Assembly (NCBI GenBank): GCA_029391995.1
Contig: CP113924.1
Coordinates: 651,001 to 715,000 of the forward strand
Length of the DNA: 64,000 nt
Direction of reading: 5' to 3'
DNA from: Streptococcaceae bacterium ESL0729
Lineage (GTDB): Bacteria > Bacillota > Bacilli > Lactobacillales > Streptococcaceae
A program made the position numbers and the translations under genes. Position 1 is the stretch's first letter, and every line of letters starts with the position of its first letter. Shown in pieces: positions 33,059 through 41,606 of the stretch. The notes beneath the pieces were generated by a model. It was not told the DNA's origin. It was given only the letters and a program-made list of their open reading frames with translations, and searched no databases.

Positions 33059-33092
33059 AAAAAGACCTGGTAGCTACCAGATCTTTTTTAAG
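33059..33092. terminator. Terminator after the CHY zinc finger gene
   Basis: A long stem around CTGGTAGCTACCAG flanked by A and T runs. The stop of the CHY gene (33088) is in its edge. Confidence 0.8.
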
Positions 33093-33411
33093 TTTCCTCA
33101 TAGGAACAATAAATATCCTTATGGAGGCTACATTTGGGATTAAAGGGCGATTTGCAGTTCCTACAAGCTAAAAGTTTGCTGTATTCCTTGTAGCTATATT
33201 CACGCCCGCACAAGGAGCACATGGTAGATAGATCATGGCCCATATAGGGAAAACCGATAAATTTATGATTTTCCAAGGAATCATGACAGAGGTAGCAGGC
33301 AAAAAATTTTTGACAGAAGCTACATTTATTGGCGACGATATCTAAATGGCTACTGTAATGAATGCAGCTACCATTTGCTTCTACAGATAGGCCGTGGATG
33401 ACTTGTTTCAT
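33088..33411 (-). CDS. CHY zinc finger protein
   Basis: A 107-residue protein with many Cys/His pairs in the CHY arrangement: C-I-H-Y, C-S-F-C, C-Y-L-C-H, C-S-L-C-G, C-R-N-C and C-S-L-H near the end. It should bind two to three zinc ions. In bacteria the role is unknown; in eukaryotes the domain belongs to ubiquitin ligases. It directly follows bioY (ATG next to the bioY stop), so it is co-transcribed with it. Confidence 0.85.
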   Translation of the reverse strand: MKQVIHGLSVEANGSCIHYSSHLDIVANKCSFCQKFFACYLCHDSLENHKFIGFPYMGHDLSTMCSLCGREYSYKEYSKLLACRNCKSPFNPKCSLHKDIYCSYEET

Positions 33412-33957
33412 CTACTGCCTACCAGTTAGCTTTTTGGGTAGGAAGACATAGACTAGGCTAGCAAGTAGGGCCTTAATTGTGTCACCTGGGATGAAGGTAA
33501 TCTGCAAGTAGATGGCTTTTAAAAGGGGCATCTTGCTTGCTGGTGATAGATGAAGTCCAAGGGCACCTAGGAAGTCAAGTAAGAGAACTCCAAAGATAAA
33601 GGAGATGACAAAGGTCTTTAACAGGGTAATTGGCTGGGGAAGTTTTTCAATTGAATAAGAGATGAGAAAGGCACATAGGGGATAGGCAAAGAGATAGCCT
33701 GCAGTGGGACCTATAAATGATGCTGCATTTCCCTTGCCACCTGCTAGCAGGGGAAGTCCGATTGCTACCATCAGAAGAAAGACTGTAACAACGGTAAAAG
33801 ATTCCTTCTTGTTAAGCAGAAGACCCGTAAGAATAATGGCTAGGTTTTGGATGATGAGAGGAGCCGGAATAAAGGCCAGGGGAACTGATGGGAAGAAGCC
33901 AAGAACGATAATCAGGGCAAGCATCATGGCAGAAATGGTCAATCTTTTTGTTTTCAA
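33412..33957 (-). CDS. bioY: Biotin transporter substrate-binding subunit BioY (ECF type)
   Basis: A 181-residue membrane protein with about six helices. It begins with the ECF S-component signature K-R-L-T-I-S-A-M-M-L-A-L and has the BioY core motif G-K-G-N-A-A-S-F-I-G-P-T-A-G-Y-L-F-A-Y-P. It binds biotin and works with a shared ECF energising module encoded elsewhere. TTG 33957 with TAGGAG upstream is used. A BirA-type operator at 33976-34006 indicates repression when biotin is plentiful. Confidence 0.9.
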   Translation of the reverse strand: MKTKRLTISAMMLALIIVLGFFPSVPLAFIPAPLIIQNLAIILTGLLLNKKESFTVVTVFLLMVAIGLPLLAGGKGNAASFIGPTAGYLFAYPLCAFLISYSIEKLPQPITLLKTFVISFIFGVLLLDFLGALGLHLSPASKMPLLKAIYLQITFIPGDTIKALLASLVYVFLPKKLTGRQ

Positions 33958-33975
33958 AATAAAATCTCCTATATT

Positions 33976-34006
33976 TGTTAACTAACTTCATTGATATAGG
34001 GTAACA
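33976..34006 (-). promoter_or_regulatory. BirA-type operator of bioY
   Basis: TGTTAAC (33976-33982) and GGTAACA (34000-34006) form an inverted repeat with a 17-bp gap; with flanking bases the arms extend to TATATTTGTTA and TAACAAATATA. This matches the known layout of biotin-repressor sites in Firmicutes (TGTTAAC, spacer, GTTAACA). Confidence 0.7.
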
Positions 34007-34057
34007 AATATAAGAACATTTAGCAAGATAATTTTTTAATGGTATATCAGATGAAAT

Positions 34058-34126
34058 AAAAAAATAGGAATGACCCACCTCCTACCGCAGTACAACTGTT
34101 TCAAGGGGAGTTAGACCATCCCTGCG
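34058..34126 (-). ncRNA. Small RNA gene 1 of a homologous tandem pair
   Basis: Minus strand: TATAAT (34138-34133) gives a start near 34126 and a T7 run ends the RNA at 34058. The RNA contains TACCGCAG/CTGCGGTA and shares with its neighbour the cores CTAACTCCC and GGAGGTGGG in the same order and spacing. No reading frame is visible. It lies upstream of bioY on the same strand, but the BirA operator lies between them, so it appears to be an independent transcript. No Rfam family is recognised. Confidence 0.55.
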
Positions 34127-34159
34127 GTACCCATTATACAAGATTTTAATTCTTAACAC

Positions 34160-34233
34160 AAAAAATAGGTAGAAGCGTCCCACCTCCTCCACAGTCTGAC
34201 TGCTTCATGGGAGTTAGAAGGCTTCTACCTACG
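34160..34233 (-). ncRNA. Small RNA gene 2 of a homologous tandem pair
   Basis: Minus strand promoter TTGTAT (34268-34263), 17 bp, TATAAT (34245-34240); start near 34233. The 5' end GGTAGAAGC pairs with GCTTCTACC near the 3' end, followed by A and T6 (34165-34160), so the whole RNA is closed by its own terminator stem. Cores CTAACTCCC, TGAAG, CAGT and GGAGGTGGG are shared with RNA 1. About 74 nt. Confidence 0.6.
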
Positions 34234-34455
34234 AATTTGATTATATAGCATTTGAGTTTTTAATACAAATGGGAATTATCAATCAGCTAAGGAATATATA
34301 CTTATTAGCACTTGAATCTTGATTACAACAAAGTAAAATCACAGAAGTTACTTTTTTGCTATAAATAGGACCCAGGCTACCTAATTTTGATTTACTTTAC
34401 TAAAGCTTGGAAAGGTATTATAGTAAGGTAGATATTTACATAGAAGGAGGATGCA

Positions 34456-35316
34456 ATGAAAATTGGATTTATTGGAATGGGTGTCATGGGACATGCCATT
34501 GTGAGACATTTTATGGCGGGAGGACATGAGGTTTTTATCTACAGTCGGACAAAGGCTAAGGCTTATGACCTGCTTGAAGAGGGAGCTAAGTGGGAAGATA
34601 ATCCACTTGAGCTTACCAACCATTCAGATGTTGTCTTTACCATGGTCGGATACCCTCAAGACGTAGAGGAGATTTATTATGGGCCCAAGGGGATTTTTGA
34701 AGGGGATGTTAAGGGTAAGCTACTGGTCGACTTAACTACCAGTACGCCAAGCCTGGCTGAAAAAATCCATGAAAGAGCCCGCGACTTGGGGGCAGAGTCC
34801 CTTGATGCTCCGGTATCCGGTGGGGACTTAGGAGCCAAGAATGCCAGCCTGTCAATTATGGCCGGAGGGGATGAAGAATCTTTTGAAAGAGCCCTACCCT
34901 TATTTAAACTAATTGGGAAAACATTCAGTTATCAAGGGACTGCTGGTAAAGGGCAGCATACCAAGATGGCCAATCAAATCATGATTGCAGGGACAATGAC
35001 TGGAATGACAGAACTTCTAGTTTATGCACAAGGAGCAGGTCTTGACCTTGAAAAAGTAATTGAAACAGTAGGTGGTGGTGCTGCTGGAAACTGGTCTCTA
35101 ACAAACTACTCACCAAGGATTCTTAGAGGAGACTTTAGCCCAGGGTTTTTTGTAAAGCATTTTATTAAGGATCTGGGTATTGCCCTTGATGAGGCAGATA
35201 AAATGGGTCTTGATCTACCAGCGACAAGTCTTGCCAAAAAATTATATGATGACCTAGCTAATCAGGGCTTTGAAAACGATGGAACCCAGGCCTTGATTAA
35301 ATTGTGGTGGAAGTAG
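34456..35316 (+). CDS. 3-hydroxyisobutyrate dehydrogenase-family NAD(P)-dependent oxidoreductase
   Basis: A 286-residue beta-hydroxyacid dehydrogenase. Rossmann motif G-F-I-G-M-G-V-M-G at residues 4-12, the substrate-binding D-A-P-V-S-G-G, and the catalytic Lys region K-M-A-N-Q-I-M-I follow the GarR/MmsB/GLYR pattern, and the length fits. The reaction is reduction or oxidation of a 3-hydroxy acid such as tartronate semialdehyde or succinic semialdehyde; substrate undetermined. Good AAGGAGG upstream; monocistronic. Confidence 0.87.
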   Translation: MKIGFIGMGVMGHAIVRHFMAGGHEVFIYSRTKAKAYDLLEEGAKWEDNPLELTNHSDVVFTMVGYPQDVEEIYYGPKGIFEGDVKGKLLVDLTTSTPSLAEKIHERARDLGAESLDAPVSGGDLGAKNASLSIMAGGDEESFERALPLFKLIGKTFSYQGTAGKGQHTKMANQIMIAGTMTGMTELLVYAQGAGLDLEKVIETVGGGAAGNWSLTNYSPRILRGDFSPGFFVKHFIKDLGIALDEADKMGLDLPATSLAKKLYDDLANQGFENDGTQALIKLWWK

Positions 35317-35329
35317 GAAATGGAAGAAG

Positions 35330-35360
35330 AAAAGAGATATTAATCAATATCTCTTTTTAT
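35330..35360. terminator. Bidirectional terminator
   Basis: AAAGAGATATT, AATC loop, AATATCTCTTTTT between convergent oxidoreductase genes; the stop of the minus-strand gene lies in the stem. Confidence 0.85.
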
Positions 35361-36479
35361 ATATGTAGTTATGTCCTTCTGGTAGGAATTGTTTGCTTCA
35401 TCCCACTGGCCACTATTACAGTAATCAGCTATTTTATAGCCCATGTATGGTCCTGTTGTAAGACCTGATGATCCAAGGCCACTTGCTGCAATGATATTAG
35501 GATTATCGGTTAGGGGAGAAAAGAAGGGGGCAAAATCACCAGTGTAAGCCCGAGTTCCCACCCTAAATTCATGGGGGGCATCAAATAATTCCTGGGCCAG
35601 ATTTTGATCAAGAAATTGTTTGGCATAGGTGGTTAAATGAAGGTAGGCTTCTTCGGTTGGTGCAAGATCCCAGCCGCCATCATTTTCATGGGTGGCACCT
35701 AGAATTATCTTTCCGTGGGGGAAGGGGATTAAATCAGCCTCTCCGTCAAGAACAACCACCGGCCATTCATGATTATCTTTAAAGCCTGTCTGGTAGACAA
35801 GAAGTTGCCCCTTTTGGGGTCTGATATCCACCTGATAACCTAGAGGAGCTAATAAATCTTTAAGGTGGGGCCCAGGGCTTAGGATAACATAATCAAAGCC
35901 CTCCCTTTTAGTCTGACTTGTAACCATGATTTTTTCATCATCGTCATTTTCTTCATTTGTAAGAAGGCTGGCTCTTTCCTTGATTATTTGGGCTCCATTT
36001 TGCTTGATTATCTCTTGCATCCTATTCAAATAATTAAGCCCATCCAAACGGCCACCACCGGAAATCTTAAGGGAAGCCTGCTCCTTTAAAAGAGGGACTT
36101 CTTTTTTAGTTTCCTCAGGACTAAGAAGGCTAATTTGACCAATCTCTGGAGCCTGCTCCCTTTTTTCGCGGGCAAATTCTTCAAGCTTTTTAAGACTTTT
36201 CTCAGGACGGATAATCAGGGTTCCTGACTTTTGATAGATGGATGAGTCAAGGCCGAAGTCAGTGACTAATTTTTCATAAAAATGTGCCCCGTCCTTGGCC
36301 AGTTGATACCACTTTTTGTTCCGTCTTTTAGACAACCAAGGGGAGATGATTCCAGCACTTGCCTTGGTCGCTTGTCCCAATCCTTCATCAAAGACAGTTA
36401 CTTGGAATTTTTCAGGGTCCAAGTAGGCAGCAGCAGTCATTCCGATAATTCCACCACCAATTATAGCTATTTTTTTCAT
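35340..36479 (-). CDS. DadA/ThiO-like FAD-dependent amino-acid oxidoreductase
   Basis: A 379-residue flavoprotein of the DAO family. The N-terminal FAD-binding motif is I-G-G-G-I-I-G-M-T-A-A; A-S-A-G-I-I-S-P-W follows; the C-terminal FAD contact G-L-G-S-S-G-L-T-T-G-P-Y is clear. Members oxidise D-amino acids, glycine or sarcosine-like amines. No partner gene reveals the substrate. Starts at ATG 36479. Confidence 0.83.
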   Translation of the reverse strand: MKKIAIIGGGIIGMTAAAYLDPEKFQVTVFDEGLGQATKASAGIISPWLSKRRNKKWYQLAKDGAHFYEKLVTDFGLDSSIYQKSGTLIIRPEKSLKKLEEFAREKREQAPEIGQISLLSPEETKKEVPLLKEQASLKISGGGRLDGLNYLNRMQEIIKQNGAQIIKERASLLTNEENDDDEKIMVTSQTKREGFDYVILSPGPHLKDLLAPLGYQVDIRPQKGQLLVYQTGFKDNHEWPVVVLDGEADLIPFPHGKIILGATHENDGGWDLAPTEEAYLHLTTYAKQFLDQNLAQELFDAPHEFRVGTRAYTGDFAPFFSPLTDNPNIIAASGLGSSGLTTGPYMGYKIADYCNSGQWDEANNSYQKDITTYIKRDID

Positions 36480-36628
36480 AGGTCTCCTTTCAAGTTCAAC
36501 ACCCTTATTTTCTCACAAACTATAAGTAAACACCAGACATCAGAAGCCAAGCCTAGTAATTTTTGAGTCAGCTTTTATGTGCTATAATACTAGCAAGCTC
36601 AATAAACTGATGGACGAGAGGATTAACA

Positions 36629-37894
36629 ATGAATGAAGTAGAGTTTAGCCTAATAGGTCTAATTATTTTTTTATTAATAATGGCCACAACCTTATTTACC
36701 CTTAAGAAATTCAAGGATATTGAGTCCATGGGACGGGCTGAAAAGGCCATGAAAGAACAACTTGAAGCAGATAAAGACTTGGAAGACTTCGAGGCCCATT
36801 TACTGGTCGAAGAACTTACAAAAGATGATTTTGAAGCTCTTGATCTGGTAGAAATTAAAGACCAGAGTGTGGTCATGACCATAACAGATTTGATGACAAA
36901 CTTTTGGGCTGATTCCCTAGTCAAGGGAAAAATCGAGGGACAGGCAGATTTTTACAAAATAGTCCTACCTACCAGCTTGAATCAGGCTGGTGGCCAGGCA
37001 AGTACTACACCCGTCCAGGGTATCTATAAGGGTCTTGACGGAAAAAGTAATCAAGCTATTTTTCAAAAGGTTGATACAAAAGCCCTCAAGCCGTCTCTCA
37101 TAAGTCTAAGCTCTCTTATGTCCCTATCGTCTTTGATTGTTGGCCAGTATTACATGGATGAGATAAACAAAAGATTAAATTCCATAAATGAGGCTGTTTC
37201 AAGGATTAATGATTTTCAGGAGAGGGAATTTAAAAGTCGCATTATGACCCTCTTACTTCGAATCGGAAAGATAAATCATTTCAGCTCTGAAATTATTAGT
37301 AATGAAAGTTTGAGGCAAAATAAAATTGTTAACTTGGAGGCTTTAGAAGGGGAAGGGGCCCAGTTGCTCCAGCAGGTAAATCTAACCATATCAGATTTAA
37401 TAAAAAAGGGACTGGCTGAAAGCTTTAAGACCTATGAGAAGAAGACCCAAGAGCTTGCCCTCATGCTTGACTACCAGGAGATACTCCTAGCCATCTTGGG
37501 TGAAATTAGTAAGTTAACCCAGCTTTTGGGAAATGGCCAAATTTCTGATGAAATCAGCTTTGACCTTTATGAAAAGTATAAGGAGCAGTCAGCCAAGCTT
37601 GTGACCAGCCTTTCTGACTGGCAAAAGACCCAGCTTGACCTTTTAGAGATTGATCTTAATCAGGCCAAAAGGAAGAAGCAAGATCTGATAGGAATGACCC
37701 AGGGGGCGATTAAGGACAAGTGGAGATACAAGGAGGTTAGCAAGCAAACAGTTGAGCAGATAAGAAGGCAGCTCAACTATGAACTTTTAAGTATCGACCA
37801 GCCCAAGGAATTTGATGATGAGGATTTAGAAATTATCGTTGATAATGGCCACTATTATTACCTGGACCGTTTGGATGATTCAAGTAATAGTTAG
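36629..37894 (+). CDS. Hypothetical membrane-anchored protein with long helical domain
   Basis: A 421-residue protein (start MNEVEFSLIG, GAGAGG upstream) with one N-terminal membrane helix (about 7-24) and a large, mainly helical rest with coiled-coil character (about 180-380: Leu/Ile every three to four residues, many Gln/Glu/Lys). A second weaker hydrophobic stretch S-L-S-S-L-M-S-L-S-S-L-I-V-G lies near residue 166. No family is recognised. Single gene between its own promoter region and the terminator before purE. Confidence 0.65.
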   Translation: MNEVEFSLIGLIIFLLIMATTLFTLKKFKDIESMGRAEKAMKEQLEADKDLEDFEAHLLVEELTKDDFEALDLVEIKDQSVVMTITDLMTNFWADSLVKGKIEGQADFYKIVLPTSLNQAGGQASTTPVQGIYKGLDGKSNQAIFQKVDTKALKPSLISLSSLMSLSSLIVGQYYMDEINKRLNSINEAVSRINDFQEREFKSRIMTLLLRIGKINHFSSEIISNESLRQNKIVNLEALEGEGAQLLQQVNLTISDLIKKGLAESFKTYEKKTQELALMLDYQEILLAILGEISKLTQLLGNGQISDEISFDLYEKYKEQSAKLVTSLSDWQKTQLDLLEIDLNQAKRKKQDLIGMTQGAIKDKWRYKEVSKQTVEQIRRQLNYELLSIDQPKEFDDEDLEIIVDNGHYYYLDRLDDSSNS

Positions 37895-37905
37895 ATTAAA
37901 CAGGG

Positions 37906-37934
37906 GAGAGTAGTTGTGGCTACTCTCTTTTATT
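37906..37934 (+). terminator. Terminator immediately before the purE PurBox
   Basis: GAGAGTAG, TTGTGG, CTACTCTC, then TTTTATTT. The T-rich tail overlaps the first base pairs of the PurBox. Confidence 0.75.
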
Positions 37935-38008
37935 TACGAACATTAATAGTATTAATTTATATATAATTCGTAAATACTTTTGACATTGATTTTTTTCCTT
38001 GTTAAAAT
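37932..38008 (+). promoter_or_regulatory. Two PurBoxes and promoter of purEK
   Basis: PurBox 1 is ATTTACGAACATT (37932-37944). PurBox 2, on the other strand, is ATTTACGAATTAT (37963-37975); 18 bp lie between. The promoter is TTGACA (37980-37985), 17 bp, TAAAAT (38003-38008), start near 38015. PurBox 1 is thus centred about 77 bp upstream, as described for PurR-activated lactococcal promoters. Confidence 0.75.
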
Positions 38009-38034
38009 AAGGGAAAATATTAGGAGGTTTGATT

Positions 38035-38529
38035 TTGACTAAGAATCCACTTGTTGCTGTAATTATGGGGAGTACATCGGATTGGGAAACCATGAAGCTT
38101 GCTTGTAATATTCTTGATGAGCTAGAAATTCCTTATGAGAAGAAGGTTGTCTCAGCTCATAGGACACCAGATTACATGTTTGAATTTGCGGAAGAGGCAC
38201 GCGGGCGTGGTCTTAAGGTAATTATTGCTGGTGCTGGAGGGGCAGCCCATTTGCCAGGAATGGTTGCTGCTAAGACGACACTACCAGTTATAGGGGTTCC
38301 TGTTAAAAGCCGAACATTAAACGGCCTTGACTCTCTTTTATCAATCGTTCAAATGCCTGGGGGAATTCCAGTAGCAACAACAGCCATTGGACAGGCAGGA
38401 GCGACCAATGCAGGCCTTTTAGCTGCTCAAATTCTTTCAATAAATGACCTTGACCTAGCTCAAAAACTTGACCAAAGACGTGACAGCTTAAGGGAGCTTG
38501 TTTTAGAAAGTAGTGACCAACTTGACTAA
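38035..38529 (+). CDS. purE: N5-carboxyaminoimidazole ribonucleotide mutase
   Basis: PurE converts N5-CAIR to CAIR in purine synthesis. The 164-residue product has the substrate motif M-G-S-T-S-D-W, V-S-A-H-R-T-P and the glycine-rich [14 protein letters not shown] 38035 is used because AGGAGG ends seven bases upstream; TTG 38029 would be too close. It works as a pair with PurK, whose gene follows without a gap. Confidence 0.93.
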   Translation: MTKNPLVAVIMGSTSDWETMKLACNILDELEIPYEKKVVSAHRTPDYMFEFAEEARGRGLKVIIAGAGGAAHLPGMVAAKTTLPVIGVPVKSRTLNGLDSLLSIVQMPGGIPVATTAIGQAGATNAGLLAAQILSINDLDLAQKLDQRRDSLRELVLESSDQLD

Positions 38530-38530
38530 G

Positions 38531-39637
38531 ATGATACTACCAAGAGCAAAAATTGGGATTATAGGCGGCGGCCAATTGGGTCAAATGATGATTTTTTCGG
38601 CCAAGGAAATGGGCTATCAAACAATCGTCTTAGACCCTGATGAGACCTGTCCAGCTGGTCAGGTTGCTGATGAACAGATTGTGGCTTCTTATGACGACTT
38701 TACAGGCCTAAAGGACTTGGCCAAAAAATCAGACCTTCTGACCTATGAATTTGAAAATGTCTCAGTTGAGGCCTTGGAAAAATTAGGGCAGGACATCAAC
38801 CTCCCCCAGGGAGTCAATCTTTTAGCCAAAACACAGGACAGGCTGGCTGAGAAGGATTTCTTAGAGAGCTGTCAGATTAAGATTGCCCCCTATAGGAGGA
38901 TTGAAACGGAAGCTGACCTTAGAAAAGCTCTAAATGATTTGGGCTATCCTTCTGTCTTAAAGACTAGCCGCGGTGGTTATGACGGGAAGGGACAGCTTGT
39001 TTTAAGGGAAAAAGAAGATTTTGAAGAAGCCAAAAGCCTGCTTAAGCTTGGAACTTGCGTGCTTGAGGCTTGGATTCCCTTTGAAAGGGAAATCTCGGTC
39101 ATCGTTGCAGGAAATGGCTATGACTATAAAACCTTTCCTGTAGCTGAAAACATCCATGTTAACAACATCCTTCATGAAAGCCTAGTTCCAGCAAGGATAA
39201 GTGGTCAGCTGGAAGATAATGCCAAGAAAATGGCCCTAATCATTGCAAATAAACTTAAACTAAGGGGCGTTTTGGCCATTGAGATGTTTGTCGGCCGTAA
39301 GGGTGAGCTTTATGTTAATGAACTTGCTCCAAGACCTCATAATTCTGGCCATTATACAATCGAAGCCTGCGATTTTAGTCAATTTGATGCCCACATAAGA
39401 GGGGTTCTAGGCCTTCCTCTAGCTGATATTAAGCTCTTATCAAGGGCAATCATGATTAATGTTTTGGGTGAGAAGTTATCAGCCTCCTATGAGCTTATGA
39501 AAGAAAAGGATGATTGGCATTTTCACTATTACGGTAAAAAAGAAGCGAAAGTCGGTAGAAAAATGGGGCACATTACTATTTTGACTGATGACCTTTCGAC
39601 TAGCATGGATGAGATAGACAGAACTAATATCTGGTAA
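38531..39637 (+). CDS. purK: 5-(carboxyamino)imidazole ribonucleotide synthase
   Basis: PurK uses ATP and bicarbonate to make N5-CAIR from AIR. The protein (about 368 residues) has the N-terminal I-G-I-I-G-G-G-Q-L-G-Q-M-M motif, the ATP-grasp segment L-K-T-S-R-G-G-Y-D-G-K-G and the metal/ATP-binding E-L-A-P-R-P-H-N-S-G-H. The start ATG 38531 lies one base after the purE stop and lacks a good Shine-Dalgarno, so translation is probably coupled; TTG 38522 and GTG 38513 are in frame. A terminator ends the two-gene unit. Confidence 0.92.
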   Translation: MILPRAKIGIIGGGQLGQMMIFSAKEMGYQTIVLDPDETCPAGQVADEQIVASYDDFTGLKDLAKKSDLLTYEFENVSVEALEKLGQDINLPQGVNLLAKTQDRLAEKDFLESCQIKIAPYRRIETEADLRKALNDLGYPSVLKTSRGGYDGKGQLVLREKEDFEEAKSLLKLGTCVLEAWIPFEREISVIVAGNGYDYKTFPVAENIHVNNILHESLVPARISGQLEDNAKKMALIIANKLKLRGVLAIEMFVGRKGELYVNELAPRPHNSGHYTIEACDFSQFDAHIRGVLGLPLADIKLLSRAIMINVLGEKLSASYELMKEKDDWHFHYYGKKEAKVGRKMGHITILTDDLSTSMDEIDRTNIW

Positions 39638-39650
39638 ATCTTAATATTTG

Positions 39651-39686
39651 AAAAAGCACCTAGTTTAAACTGGGTGCTCTTTTTGA
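39651..39686 (+). terminator. Terminator after purK
   Basis: AAAAAGCACC-T-AGTT pairs with ACT-GGGTGCTCTTTTT; separates purEK from the purC operon. Confidence 0.8.
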
Positions 39687-39786
39687 TAGCAGTCATTTTC
39701 AAAAAATTCGATAAAGAAAACATATAAAAAATAAGCTTAAATATATGATTTTAGAAAGTTTTTTATTATATATGAGCTTTAAGGAT

Positions 39787-39862
39787 AATTACGAACGTTA
39801 AGATAAAAAACTTAGATAATATTCAATAATTAATTGACGGAGATATTTTTCTGGTGTTATAC
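39787..39862 (+). promoter_or_regulatory. PurBox and promoter of the purCSQLFMNHD operon
   Basis: PurBox AATTACGAACGTT (39787-39799); promoter TTGACG (39834-39839), 17 bp, TTATAC (39857-39862), start near 39869, putting the PurBox centre about 76 bp upstream. A weaker AAAACGAATATT (39874-39885) lies downstream of the start. Confidence 0.75.
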
Positions 39863-39926
39863 TTTACCCATAGAAAACGAATATTACCTGAAATACTTTA
39901 TTTAAAATTAAGATTATGGAGAAAAA

Positions 39927-40640
39927 ATGAAAAAAGGTGAATTACTCTATCAAGGAAAAGCTAAAGAACTTTATTCTACAGACCAAGATAATACCTTGTG
40001 GGTAGAATATCTGGATCAGGCAACTGCCCTTAACGGTGTAAAAAAAGACCAGATTATTGGTAAGGGACAGATGAATAATCAAATAACAAGTCTAATATTT
40101 GATGTTCTTACTGATAGAGGTATCGAAAGTCATTTTATTGAAAAAATTTCAAAAACCGAACAATTAATCAAAGAAGTTCAAATCATTCCTTTAGAGGTTG
40201 TTGTCAGAAATTTTGCTGCTGGAAGTTTTTCACGAAGATTAAATGTTGAAGAGGGCACTGAATTAGCCTTTCCAATTGTTGAATTTTACTATAAGGATGA
40301 CGCCCTTGATGATCCATTCATCAACGATGAGCACGTTAAAATTTTAGATATTGCAAATGCTGGTGAGATTGCTGAAATCAAGGAACTTGCCTTAAGAGTC
40401 AATGAAGAGCTTAAAAAACTTTTTGCAGGCATCAATATTAAATTAATTGATTTTAAAATTGAAGTGGGACGCGACATTAACGGAGAAATCCTTCTAGCTG
40501 ACGAAATTTCACCTGACACTTGTCGCCTATGGGACATGGATACAAATGACCACCTAGATAAGGATATCTACCGCCGTGACTTAGGTGATTTAATTCCAGT
40601 TTACCAAGAAGTACTTGATCGTTTAGAGCAGTTGAAGTAA
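39927..40640 (+). CDS. purC: Phosphoribosylaminoimidazole-succinocarboxamide (SAICAR) synthase
   Basis: PurC joins aspartate to CAIR with ATP. The 237-residue protein starts [16 protein letters not shown] and has [11 protein letters not shown] and [12 protein letters not shown], all family signatures. GGAG precedes ATG 39927. It is the first gene of the operon behind the PurBox promoter, with a 64-bp leader. Confidence 0.95.
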   Translation: MKKGELLYQGKAKELYSTDQDNTLWVEYLDQATALNGVKKDQIIGKGQMNNQITSLIFDVLTDRGIESHFIEKISKTEQLIKEVQIIPLEVVVRNFAAGSFSRRLNVEEGTELAFPIVEFYYKDDALDDPFINDEHVKILDIANAGEIAEIKELALRVNEELKKLFAGINIKLIDFKIEVGRDINGEILLADEISPDTCRLWDMDTNDHLDKDIYRRDLGDLIPVYQEVLDRLEQLK

Positions 40641-40670
40641 AAGTTTATTAATAAAGGGAGAAAAAAGAAA

Positions 40671-40925
40671 ATGTATTTTGTAAAAGTTTATGTAACCTAT
40701 AAGGAATCAGTTTTAGACCCTCAAGGAGAGGCTGTTAAAGGAGCCATCCACCGCTTGGGTTATGATGAGATTGAAGAAGTTAGGATTGGTAAATACTTCG
40801 AGCTTAAGGTTGCTAAATCAGACCGCGATATTGAGCCTGTAATTGAAGAAATCTGTGACAAGCTTCTTGCCAATGTCAACATGGAAACCTACCGTTATGA
40901 AGTTGAACTAGTGGAGGAAGCCTAG
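40671..40925 (+). CDS. purS: FGAM synthase subunit PurS
   Basis: PurS is the 84-residue small subunit that bridges PurL and PurQ. It starts [19 protein letters not shown] and contains [15 protein letters not shown], the usual pattern. GGGAG upstream; two bases separate its stop from purQ. Confidence 0.93.
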   Translation: MYFVKVYVTYKESVLDPQGEAVKGAIHRLGYDEIEEVRIGKYFELKVAKSDRDIEPVIEEICDKLLANVNMETYRYEVELVEEA

Positions 40926-40927
40926 GA

Positions 40928-41602
40928 ATGAAATTCGCTGTTATTGTTTTTCCAGGCTCAAACTGTGATATGGACCTTTTATGGGCTGTAAAGGACATCA
41001 TGGGAGCTGAAGCTGAGTATGTTCGCCACGATGCAACAAGCCTTGAAGGTTTTGACGGAGTCTTACTACCCGGTGGTTTCTCTTACGGCGACTACCTACG
41101 TTGCGGGTCCATTGCTCGCTTTTCATCAATCATGGATGAGGTTATCCGCTTTGCCGAAGAAGGAAAACCCGTCTTTGGTACCTGTAATGGATTTCAAGTT
41201 CTTACAGAAGCAGGCCTTCTACCAGGAGTGCTTCTAAGAAACGAGTCCCTTCATTTCATCTGTAAACCAACCCCATTAAAGGTTGCAAATAACAAGAGTA
41301 AATTCACCAGCGAATATGAGGAAAATGAGATTATCAATATTCCCGTTGCTCACGGTGAAGGAAACTACTACTGTGATGATGAGACCCTTGAAGAACTTAA
41401 GAAAAATAATCAAATTATTTTTACTTATGAGGGTGAAAACATCAACGGAAGCCGCGAAAATATTGCGGGAATTACAAATAAGGCCGGAAATGTTCTTGGG
41501 ATGATGCCTCACCCAGAACGTGCCATGGAAGAATTACTTGGGTCAGTTGACGGTAAGAATTTTTTCAAATCAATTTTGAAGAACTTTGGAAAGGTGCAAT
41601 AA
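40928..41602 (+). CDS. purQ: FGAM synthase glutaminase subunit PurQ
   Basis: PurQ releases ammonia from glutamine for PurL. The 224-residue class I amidotransferase has V-F-P-G-S-N-C-D, the nucleophile Cys in F-G-T-C-N-G-F-Q and the His/Glu pair in M-P-H-P-E-R. Its Shine-Dalgarno GGAGGAAG lies within the end of purS, so the two are coupled. Confidence 0.95.
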   Translation: MKFAVIVFPGSNCDMDLLWAVKDIMGAEAEYVRHDATSLEGFDGVLLPGGFSYGDYLRCGSIARFSSIMDEVIRFAEEGKPVFGTCNGFQVLTEAGLLPGVLLRNESLHFICKPTPLKVANNKSKFTSEYEENEIINIPVAHGEGNYYCDDETLEELKKNNQIIFTYEGENINGSRENIAGITNKAGNVLGMMPHPERAMEELLGSVDGKNFFKSILKNFGKVQ

Positions 41603-41606
41603 ACTA

